A DNA stretch of 64,000 nucleotides from Beroe forskalii (Eukaryota > Ctenophora > Nuda > Beroida > Beroidae), in NCBI GenBank assembly GCA_011033025.1, contig WFMF01000041.1, forward strand, positions 206,706 to 270,705, read 5' to 3'. The first letter of the stretch is position 1. Each line of letters starts with the position of its first letter. A program made the position numbers and the translations under genes. A model generated the notes under the pieces. The model did not search any database. It was not told the DNA's origin and saw nothing but the letters and a program-made list of their open reading frames with translations. Positions 23,016 through 33,800 of the stretch are shown piece by piece.

Positions 23016-24678
23016 TATGGATTTCAGTCCTAGAAATCAAAGTAAAGGCACAAAGAATGCATCATCAAACTGTTGAGTGTCAAATCAAAATGGCCTTCCT
23101 GTGAAAGTTTAGAAATCACGACAATAACACGACTTAAATCAGACACATCAAAATGAGAATTTATCGTGCTGTATTGTGCATATAAATCAATGACATTTTC
23201 CATGCTGTTGTAAAGTTGTCAGATGTGTAACGAGAGATGTGAATTGAATGCTCAATTCTTTTCCCGCCCTGGCCAGGGCGGTAACCCCCCGCGGTAAAAA
23301 GAAAACTGGCCAGGGGTATAAGTTAGAGATTTGAGTGTCACAGGGTGATATAATTCCCGCCCTGGCCAGGGCGGTAACCCCCCGCGGTAAAAAGAAAACT
23401 GGCCAGGGGTATAAGTTAGAGATTTGAGTGTCACAGGGTGATATAATATATAATATATAATATATAATATATATCATGATAATTGGGAGCAAATTTGGAA
23501 AGCCGAGATGTCAAGAACGGGAAATGGTAGAGCCATGATCGAGGTCAGGTTTTGTTGATCTAAGATAGGAAAATGTTATAGGCTATAAGAGAAGTTCTGG
23601 TGACGTCATTATCACGTCTCTATGACGTCATCAACTTAGCGAAATTTTATTTCTTTTTAGGTCATCTTTGTGCGCATTTTTCACCAAGAAGGAATGGAGA
23701 TAGCTCAAAATGTTGGAAAATCGTTAGTTGGAAATTTAAAGAGCTTTCAGAAAATCATACGGATCATCGGGCTATCTCGATTTTTCATCGAGATATACGC
23801 GATTTTCTAAGGTACGGTGAAAACTCGATTTCCAAATTATAGGTCAAAACTTAAATGAGTGAGATGTACAACGTATCTTGAGATGAGACCGGTCAAAGTA
23901 TGTTCTATTAGAGCGGAATTGCTTAATAGGCTATATGGGAAATTGGTTTGAGCCTATTTTGGTGCTGTGATGACGTCATCAAAATCGCGTAAAACCACTA
24001 AAATAACGTATTTTGCGATAAAACGCTATTTTGCACTACTTTGAACATCTCTAACTCAGAGAGTTTTCATCGGATAATGTTTTACGTCGATATTTTGCTT
24101 TTAGACCTCAAGATTTAGCTATGAAAATAGTTTCAAGGTGATCGGTCGAAATATGTCGTCATGTGAAGCCTCTAAAAATTGAGCTGCAAAATGGTTGAAA
24201 TTACGTTTATGACGAAAAATAGTACTGTAGCCCTATTCTGTGATACAATGGTGAACTAATAATGGTTTCTTCATGTCTCGCAGGGACTAAATGTGGGAAA
24301 TATACGATGAAATAGTGAATCACGTGAGTTCACGCGGACGGTTTGTAGAAATTAGGGGATTTGAAGAAATTGATATTTACACGGGATTTTCGACTTGATT
24401 ACGTTGAAATGAATTTAAATACGAATAATGCACGTGAAATAAGACCTGTTTGCTATATTTCAGCACGTGAGTACACGCGGACGTTTTGTAGAAATTAGGG
24501 GATTTGAAGAAATTGATATTTACACGGGATTTTCGACTTGATTACGTTGAAATGAGTTTAAATACGATTAATGCACGTGAAATTAGATCTGGTTGCTATA
24601 TTTCAGCACGTGAGTACACACGGACGTTTTGTAGAAATTAGGGGATTTGAAGAAATTGATATTTACATGGGATTTTCG

Positions 24679-25078
24679 ACGGGGTCCGAATAAGGGAGGT
24701 CCGAATAACGGGGGTCCGTATATCGGGGGTCCGAATAACGGGGGTCCGAATAACGGGTGTCCGAATAACGGGGGTCCGAATAACGGGGGTCCGAATAACG
24801 GGAGTCCGAATAACGGGGGTCCGAATAACGGGGGTCCGAAGAACGGGGGTCCGAATAACGGGTGTCCGAATAACGGGGGTCCGAATAACGGGGGTCCGAG
24901 TAACGGGGGTCCGAATAACGGGGGTCCGAATAACGAGGGTCCGAATAACGGGGGTCCGAATAACGGGGGTCCGAATAACGGGGGTCCGAATAACGGGGGT
25001 CCGAGTAACGGGGGTCCGAGTAACGGGGGTCCGAGTAACGGGGTCGGAAAAACGGGGTCCGAATAACGGGGGTCCGAA
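24679..25078. repeat. 15 bp satellite GGGGGTCCGAATAAC, array 1
   Basis: About 26 copies, nearly perfect, lie in tandem. The period is a multiple of three, so open frames run through in several frames on both strands (for example repeated GPPLF, RTPVI and NNGGP). The regularly spaced G5 runs could form G-quadruplexes. Confidence 0.9.
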
Positions 25079-25093
25079 TACATCTGTCAAGAT

Positions 25094-25235
25094 ACCACCA
25101 AAACCGTTGGACGGTTGGTCTAGTAACCCCCATGGGTTTGGATGTGACAACGGAACCTGAAAAGAGACAAAATGTGCTGATCACATCCAAACCAGCGGGG
25201 GGTTACTAGACCAACCGTCCAACGGTTTTGGTGGT
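25094..25235. repeat. Long hairpin, about 60 bp arms, copy 1
   Basis: ACCACCAAAACCGTTGGACG on the left is matched in reverse complement at the right end; arms cover about 60 bp around a central stretch of about 40 bp. The second copy is at 26861-27003. Confidence 0.85.
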
Positions 25236-26446
25236 GTATATAATATATAATATATAATATATATCATGATAATTGGGAGCAAACTTGGAAAGCCGAGATG
25301 TCAAGAACGGGAAATGGTAGAGCCATGATCGAGGTCAGGTTTTGTTGATCTAAGATAGGAAAATGTTATAGGCTATAAGAGAAGTTCTGGTGACGTCATT
25401 ATCACGTCTCTATGACGTCATCAACTTAGCGAAATTTTATTTCTTTTTTAGGTCATCTTTGTGCGCATTTTTCACCAAGAAGGAATGGAGATAGCTCAAA
25501 AATGTTGGAAAATCGTTAGTTGGAAATTTAAAGAGCTTTCAGAAAATCATACGGATCATCGGGCTACGCGATTTTCTAAGGTACGGTGAAAACTCGATTT
25601 CCAAATTATAGGTCAAAACTTAAACGAGTGAGATGTACAACGTATCTTGAGATGAGACCGGTCAAAGTATGTTCTACTAAGGCGGAATTGCTTAATAGGC
25701 TATATGGGAAATTGGTTTGAGCCTATTTTGGTGCTGTGATGACGTCATCAAAATCGCGTAAAACCATTAAAATAACGTATTTTGCGATAAAACGCTATTT
25801 TGCACTACTTTGAACATCTCTAACTCAGAGAGTTTTCATCGGATAATGTTTTACGTCGATATTTTGCTTTTTAGACCTCAAGATTTAGCTATGAAAATAG
25901 TTTCAAGGTGATCGGTCGAAATATGTCGTCATGTGAAGCCTCTAAAAATTGAGCTGCAAAATGGTTGAAATTACGTTTATGACGAAAAATAGTACTGTAG
26001 CCCTATTCTGTGATACAATGGTGAACTAATAATGGTTTCTTCATGTCTCGCAGGGACTAAAATGTGGGAAATATACGATGAAATAGTGAATCACGTGAGT
26101 TCACGCGGACGGTTTGTAGAAATTAGGGATTTGAAGAAATTGATATTTACACGGGATTTTCGACTTGATTACGTTGAAATGAATTTAAATACGAATAATG
26201 CACGTGAAATAAGACCTGTTTGCTATATTTCAGCACGTGAGTACACGCGGACGTTTTGTAGAAATTAGGATTTGAAGAAATTGATATTTACACGGGATTT
26301 TTGACGTGATTACGTTGAAATGAGTTTAAATACGAATAATGCACGTGAAATTAGATCTGGTTGCTATATTTCAGCACGTGAGTACACACGGACGTTTTGT
26401 AGAAATTAGGGGATTTGAAGAAATTGATATTTACATGGGATTTTCG

Positions 26447-26847
26447 ACGGGGTCCGAATAAGGGAGGTCCGAATAACGGGGGTCCGTATATCGGGGGTCC
26501 GAATAACGGGGGTCCGAATAACGGGTGCCCGAATAACGGGGGTCCGAATAACGGGGTCCAATAACGGGAGTCCGAATAACGGGGGTCCGAATAACGGGGT
26601 CCGAAGAACGGGGGTCCGAATAACGGGTGTCCGAATAACGGGGGTCCGAATAACGGGGTCCGAGTAACGGGGTCCGAATAACGGGGGTCCGAATAACGGG
26701 GGTCCGAATAACGGGGGTCCGAATAACGGGGGTCCGAATAACGGGGGTCCGAATAACGGGGGTCTGAGTAACGGGGGTCCGAGTAACGGGGGTCCGAGTA
26801 ACGGGGGTCGGAAAAACGGGGGTCCGAATAACGGGGGTCCGAATACA
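26447..26847. repeat. 15 bp satellite GGGGGTCCGAATAAC, array 2
   Basis: This is the second array, in the second 1.79 kb unit. Several G5 runs are shortened to G4 here, breaking the phase that array 1 keeps. Confidence 0.9.
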
Positions 26848-26860
26848 TTTGTCAAGATAT

Positions 26861-27003
26861 CACCACCAAAACCGTTGGACGGTTGGTCTAGTAACCCCCC
26901 GCGGGTTTGGATGTGACAACGGAACCTGAAAAGAGACAAAATGTGCTGATCACATCCAAACCAGCGGGGGGTTACTAGACCAACCGTCCAACGGTTTTGG
27001 TGG
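26861..27003. repeat. Long hairpin, copy 2
   Basis: This repeats the hairpin at 25094-25235, with TAACCCCCCGCGGG replacing TAACCCCCATGGG in the left arm. Confidence 0.85.
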
Positions 27004-27004
27004 T

Positions 27005-27584
27005 GTATACTTTTATAGATTCTCGATTTATATACAGTTTCATACATGAGAGACGAATAGCTTGAATACCAGTTGCCACGACAGACTAAAACGGACTTTT
27101 TTTTCACACTTTAGTTCATTGTTCAGTAAAACGAATGGACAGGATACAGACAGGCTATCGAATGGACCATTGACCATCAGGTAATGACGACCATGGCAAT
27201 CAGGTAACAACGACAAGATTTAGCATAACAATTTGTCAACTTAGGGCAAACTTGTTCAGCGGTGTAAAGTGCTATAACGTAATCAATATACATGTACAAG
27301 TCAGACATGAAACATACAGTTTCAACTAGCTAATTCTCACCTGGGCGATGTACCGTTAACATTCCCTAAAACTATACCGTGTTATATAGTTAGGTATATG
27401 TGTAAAACATATTATTATCATTGGATATTCGTGCAAAAATGATAAGTGGTTGAAAACAACGTCAATACGGAATATCTTGAATGAGGAATAAATGATAGAG
27501 TTATAGGATCTGCTTTCATCAAAGATAATAACATCAGAAAATATTTTAATCATTATACAATACACTTATATCAATGAAATAAGA
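27005..27584. other. Spacer homologous to 36368-37597
   Basis: Matches the second tandem unit but lacks its two insertions (about 36701-36993 and the LINE end at 37062-37408). Includes a stray splice-donor-like unit (ACCATCAGGTAATGACGACC) near 27175. No gene was seen. Confidence 0.6.
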
Positions 27585-28291
27585 TCAATAGATTGTGAAT
27601 CCTTGTCTCACTTGCTGGTAAGCATGGATACCCACAACATTCCCCGAAACCACAAAGAAAGGTGCCCCACACGCATACAAGCCTGAATACCCCAGCTCTG
27701 TGTGACTCAGCAGAGACCCCCCGACCCCGGGGCTGATCAAGGCACCGATACTGTACGACAAGGTCATAACGTTCATAACAACCGACATGGCCATTTCACT
27801 GGACACCGACCTTTGCAGACACTTTATCCCGACTGTCATAGCGTTGAGTTGCATCGCTGCACTCTCTACAAGCAGTGCGTTAAATGACACTGCTGACAAA
27901 TAGACTGAGTAACCAGCAACCGGGCCCAGTCCGAGGAGACACAACGAAACACCGAACTGTCCCACAATCAGTCCTACGATTGTGAGAAGGGACCATTTCT
28001 CTCTGAGAATCCCGATGACCAGCCGATACGCTGTAACATTACACAATCCCGCTAATCCTGAGCAACGCCCCTCCGAACTGTAGGGATCAGAGTAGTAGGT
28101 TGAGAAGAAGTGGGTGTTCCCTCCACGAATACTATGGTAGCTCTGAGGAAGCCGAGAGGTACCAGGAACATTAGCATCTGTGAGTGATATGGAGGAGGTA
28201 GAGGGTCCGAGGAGAGGGTGATGGGTCCTGAGTAGAGGGGGTAAGTCATGGAGGATGGGTGCTGAATCTCAGTTTTCTAGAGAAGGGTGGA
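27585..28291 (-). pseudogene. SLC18B1-like transporter, truncated copy C'
   Basis: Corresponds to the 3' part of copy C (37598-38317) and breaks off at 28291 where kinase sequence begins. It shares with copy C the altered stretch near 28040 (ATTACACAATCCCG). Reading frame is disturbed in several places after about 28030, with small indels becoming denser toward the junction. Best read as the cut end of the tandem unit rather than an independent gene. Confidence 0.75.
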
Positions 28292-30013
28292 ACTGTTCCT
28301 CAACACATAGAAAAGCTTAAAAGGAAAGAGACAAAATGCTTCAGGTGGGACATAAGAATATTGTCTGCTGCTTAAGACAACCATTTTGGAGATGATTTCA
28401 ATCTGGAAAAACAATACAAAAATGGCATATGGAAAGATGTTCTTGTTATGGAGTATTGTGATGGTGGAATCTAAGGAAAGTATTTAACCAGAATAAGCAT
28501 GGAGTAAGATTAAATTGTTGAATATTTGCTCTGACCTTGGATCTGCCCTCCAGTATCTTCATGAAGTGCATCACATAATACATAGAGATATAAAGCCAGA
28601 AAATGTGTTTCTTACAAGAACTGGTGATGAATCAAGGCCTGTATTATACAAAATTGGAGATTTGGAGAGGTCACTGAAGTTATGAAATCTGATGGAATGA
28701 CTCATGTATGCACCTTACAGACTCATGGAACATTCGCTTATATGGCACCTGAACAATTGCTTTTTGATCCATATGATGGTACAATGAAAATGGGAGAAAG
28801 TACTGACTTATGGGGTTTTGGAACTATCGTTTCCAGAAGCTGCATTTGGAATCCGTCCTTTTACCATGACCAAGGACACCACATTCACATGGACATTGAT
28901 TCTTGTAGTAGCATAATGGAAAAGTCAGATGATATAATCCATATCTATAAGGATGGCCAACTCAGAGACCCTGCTTTTTACCAGTTCATAGAACAGATAT
29001 TCCTCATAATGATACTTTGCCTCATTTGTCATTCAGAAAATATATAAAATTTTATGCAGTGCTCTAGTTTCTAATCGGAAAAAGAGGAAACTACTTAAAT
29101 AGTTTCTTATAAGTATATACGATCTTAATCAACTCCACATCCAGTAAAATATGCAGATATTCCCTGTGAGCTATCAAAATGGTGGTTAGCTTGAATAAAA
29201 GCCTCAATTTATTGATATAGCTACAACAAATCAGATGGAATTATAGTCAGCCAAAATCTTGATATCAATCCAGATAAATTTCAATCCTGGATTTTATTTG
29301 TACTTGACTGAATTTTCTCATGGTTTCTGTTTGTATGCCAAGAATTCCTGATGTTTTGGAACAATATTTTCCTGAGCCCTTCCCATGTTATCAAAAGGGG
29401 GTTGAAAGAAGTCTTAATGGTTCTAGTGAAGTTACGGGCCAATCTAGAAAACCATCACAGAGTAATTATTAAAATTTTTAATTGCAATTCTTAAATGAGG
29501 CAAAGGTTGACTTCAGAGATAAAATGTTTTTTACGCAATTTCAAACTTTAGTGGAGTTGTCTGAGCAAATTATACCAAAGTTTCCTTTCATCATGCACAC
29601 AAAAAGTTTCTATAGATTCAATCATTTCTAGCTTAGAAAGCTTACACAGTGTGATATAAAAGAGCCACATAGAATACACAAATTTTTGGCTTGAAACATT
29701 CAGGGGACTAACATCAAAAACAAGTGGACTGATGTCTATCTCCTTGTGGACAACTTTAAAGAAAAAATACTCACAATTAGTTGTACGTTTTGCAAAGTGT
29801 TCTGGTGATGCTTTTCTCTTCAAAAAGACCTTAGTACATCTTAAGAATGAGATTGATTCCTCTTCAGATGAAATAAAGAAACTGATATTAGAAAGGACTG
29901 TAACTGCCACAAATGTGGGGAGGGAAAAGCAAAATATACAATTATTATTTGATGAAAATGTGAGATTATTTGATCAGCTTAAGTTGGAACTTGGTGAAAA
30001 CTATGACTTGTGA
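28292..30013 (+). pseudogene. IKK-like kinase, second copy, disrupted
   Basis: This lines up with 17092-18828. It lacks the first 43 codons and carries many one- to five-base indels between about 28300 and 29760. It then becomes almost identical to the first copy down to the stop codon at 30011. The indel gradient is odd for normal pseudogene decay, because substitutions stay rare while indels are dense near the junction. It may reflect poor read quality at an assembly join. If real, this copy is dead. Confidence 0.75.
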
Positions 30014-30866
30014 TAGGTATGAGGACATTTACCTATTCCTTTATATTCCTTTATAATTCCTCAAGGTACTGAATCAAATTTTGTGATTATTTTAACTGAG
30101 AGCTACACTTCTGTCCCAAATAAACAGTGAGTGTAATTACTTCCTCACTGTACATTTGTTCAAAATTCTGTTATTGTTAATTATTCTAGAAATTGTTAAT
30201 TTCACTTTGAAATTCACATTTTTATCGGGAAGAGTGCCAAATAACTGCCCTTATCTTGGTAAAAATCCAAAAGAAAATCTGTAAGTGTATCCCCGTCTAT
30301 TTGGGAATGAAGAGTATTACAATTAAGTGGCCCACAATATCATGATAGATTTTTCTAAGCCAAGGAAAAGAAATATAATATGTTTTATATTTCAATTTTT
30401 ATTTCTTTAATAAACAAAATTTTGTTTTAGTGAAAGATGTAACAGGTTTAATGTTTTATAATTCTATTCTTTCTTGAACAGAAAATTTAAATATTTAAGT
30501 TTATCAGTTTATAATCCATTCCCATTGAAAATTACAATTTATTGTTTCTCTTATTTATTTCTATACATTATGTTTCCTTTTGAAATTTTGAAACATTTTT
30601 GCTTTATTGGTTTTTGTGATACTTATTCTCTTTATCATGCTGTAAAATGTCTTGAAAGCTTTTTGTCATAAAAGCACTTGACAAGTTCCAACCTCGGAGC
30701 TTATCCATGGAGATATTATCTCCATGGATAAGCTCCGAGGCTGAAACCTGAAAATAATTGAGAGTTTTAATTGGGGAAAAAATACAAAATTAACTATACC
30801 TAATTTAAAGCCAAATTATTTCTTGTTCAAGCTAATTTATTCTCCATTTGAGCTTCAACATTCAAC
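30014..30866. other. Kinase 3' flank and COX5A promoter region (second copy)
   Basis: Nearly identical to 18829-19680. The hairpin at 30682-30750 has lost perfect pairing in its right arm (CTGAAACCTG against GTTGGAACTTG). No gene was seen. Confidence 0.5.
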
Positions 30867-33800
30867 ATGCTTCTTCGTCGCCTAGTGAAACCTACCATGA
30901 GGTCTCTGAGAACACTTTCTGAAGTTGCAAAAGTAGAACCTACGAAACATGTCGTTCCATCTCCTTGTGATGAGCTGAACCCCATTCCCGGGTATGACTA
31001 TGTAAAGACAGAGTCCTACCCAGTGCCAGGCGTTCAGTACAGGGACCCACCTGCACCAGACACCGGAATTCACGCCATCACTGGTGAAGTGGTCAAGTTC
31101 CCCTACATGCATTGCAAAGATGCATGCTACGACCCTAGTGTAACCATTAAGTGAGTAGCTCATTACATTATATAGTAGTCTCACGACAAGTTTTGACCGA
31201 TTTAAAGGGTATTACTATATGCGTAGAGTCGTGTTCTACACGCGTTTTATATTATGTGTCTCTTATGACTAACAACTTTAAATGTAAATCTATGCGACCT
31301 TTGTATTTGCGTTACAAAAATGTGCATATCTCCGAGGTTTTTTGAGCAAACTTGATGAAACTTTCAGGATATTTAGAGCTAGATATAAGCAACATCTCAG
31401 TGAGGTTTAGATTCATTTTGAGCCCCAGAAGCGGAGTTATGACCGAAAAGCCACTTATTAAGCGGTAACTTTAAAACAAAACACCAGTTTATTTGTCATA
31501 TCTCAATTTCTGGAGGTCAAAAAATGTTAGCTACTCCAGGATTATATTGGTCATATCTTGCCCGTAATATCCTGAAAATTTGATCAAAATTGCTCAAAAA
31601 ACGGCTGAGTTATGCGCTTTTTTGTTTTGTGTAAACAAGCATTTTTTATTATTACCATATAAGGTAATGTGTGCTTGTTGTGTACAGAAGGGTGTGTCTT
31701 GTGTACACCGTTCGACTACTATAGTACTTTAGAGGCTCAAACTCACACAGAAATATGATTTAGAGCACTCGGCTCAGCTTCGCTTCGCCTCGCACTCTAA
31801 ATCATTTAAATGTCTCCAGCTGCGCTGTCGACATTTAAATATTATATAGAGCCCTGCTCTCGCAGGGCTCTATATTGTCTGCGTGTTCGTCTTACGCCTC
31901 TAAAGTACATATAGTCACGTTGGGGATCGTTCACATATTACGTAATCAATTTTTGGGCATTTTTTACCCCCCTCCCCCCCCTCCGTAATCAAACGTAATC
32001 ATGGCCAAACCCCCCCTCTTTTTCGGAAAATATTACGTAATCATGTAGCCCCCCCCTCCTTCAGTTTTTGACGTCTCCAAAAAACTGTATTAACTGACAA
32101 AAAATTAGAACAGTATCGTGTGTTTCAATTCAATCATCAACATCATCGACCTGAAGAATGAAAATGACATCCAAAGCTTATTTTAGTTTTTCCTACGGAA
32201 ATCTCGCCTACGACAACTCCTCTGACAATGAGATGGACACTTCCTCCTCTTTCTCTTCCTCAAACGCATCCTAATCTGCTCATCATCCTCCTTTACCTCC
32301 AACAGATCATCCTCTTCCTCCTCTACACCTGAGGCCCCCAGGTCCACTAAAGAGCCAGAAATCAACATCTTGGTCCCACCTCAACCTCCTTCAAAACCGA
32401 TGGAACCAAAGTTCAGTATCCGTGTCCTGCTCATCTGCCACCAAAGCCGACAGAACCCAAGATCCAGATCAGCCCTAGCCCCTATTAGTGCCAGATCAGA
32501 GTCTGGCAACTTCACAGACAACTTCAGCTTCCTACACCTTCATCAAAAAGATTGATTCCTGGATAATGGAGCTACGGATGTACGCCAAGACCTGCTCTGC
32601 CATCAACTCTAGAGCTCTAGGGAAAGGAAGGCCTCCGAACATCTGATCAAGCACAGAGCAGCAAACCTTATATACAAAGATGCACTGAAGTTGTTCGGAA
32701 GAGTTCAACGAATGGGGTACATCCCTCCTATATGGGCAGCACTAAAGGAACTATACATTCTGAACCATATTGAGTTAGAGTAGATCGTGTTTTAATCATA
32801 ATTATGAAATTTTGACAATTTTTTCTGCAAATGGTTAATTTTTGGTAATAAAAATTCGGAAATCCTTTAAATTTTCATAAAAAATTCTTGAAATTTTCAT
32901 GAAAATTTTTTAAATTTTTATGAAAAGTCTTGAAATTTTCATGAAAATTCCAGAAATTTTCATGAAAATCCTTGAAATTTTCATAAAAATTTAGATATTT
33001 TGATTACGTAATCATTGGCCAAACCCCCCTCCCCCCCTCGTAATCAAACGTAATCATTTGGAAACCCCCTCCCCCCCCCTCGGCTGATTACGTAATATGT
33101 GAACGATCCCTTGGTGAAAAATTAGAAAAATGAATAGATTTTTTATTTTTATTTCCGATATTTCATTTCAATATTGTGATGTTTAATTAAAACCCACCCC
33201 CGTTTTCAGTGACCTTGTCGAAGTTATCTCAAAAGATTCCGAGAAAGGACCCATCGACATTTGGCTTGATGGCTTTGAGTTCCCTGGTTTACCAAAAGGC
33301 TCTGAAGAGGTGTACAAAGTGAAAGGTTTGTTTCACCGAAACTCAATCGCCAGTGTCTTACTTTGCTTGCTTGATATAACTATACCGACTATGAAGTATT
33401 AAAATGACTGATATCACTAGTCTGAGATAATTCTCAACATTCATGTATCGTTCAGGTACCAGTGTGGGTGAAGAAGGGCCCGGTGCGGACATGTGGAGGT
33501 ACAAGTTCGACATTCCGGCTGTGAATGAGGCTTACCTCTTCTGGAGGAAATACGGAACCCTCCGGACAGACAACCTGCCCGAGGAACAGTTCGACGCCAT
33601 GTGGATCCACTTCTTCAACAACCCCCTACTGGACAGATACGAGCTGAGGCGAGGGTGCAACATAATCCACGATCTGGACATGATACCCGAACCTTACCTG
33701 GTGGAGCAGATGTTCTACGCGTGCAGGAGACTCAACGACTACACCATGACCATCAGGTAATGACTACACCATGACCATCAGGTAATAACGACCATGACCA

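Larger units (their letters stand above)
23261..27004. repeat. 3.7 kb repeat block present only in the first tandem unit
   Basis: The second unit passes directly from the equivalent of 23260 to the equivalent of 27005 (near 36368), so this is an insertion or a haplotype difference. It consists of a 93 bp tandem duplication (23263-23448, with the palindrome CGCCCTGGCCAGGGCG) and then a dimer of a 1.79 kb unit (about 23446-25235 and 25236-27004). Each unit has a TGACGTCA-containing body, three 143 bp subrepeats beginning CACGTGAG (24321, 24464, 24607 in unit 1), a 15 bp satellite and a terminal hairpin. No transposase was seen. It may be a composite non-autonomous element or satellite DNA. Confidence 0.75.

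Noticed and set aside
24583-25190. Long open frames of repeated GPPLF, RYSDP, RTPVI or NNGGP
   Set aside because: They arise from the 15 bp satellite, whose period is a multiple of three; several frames on both strands are open at once, and the second array breaks the frame freely.
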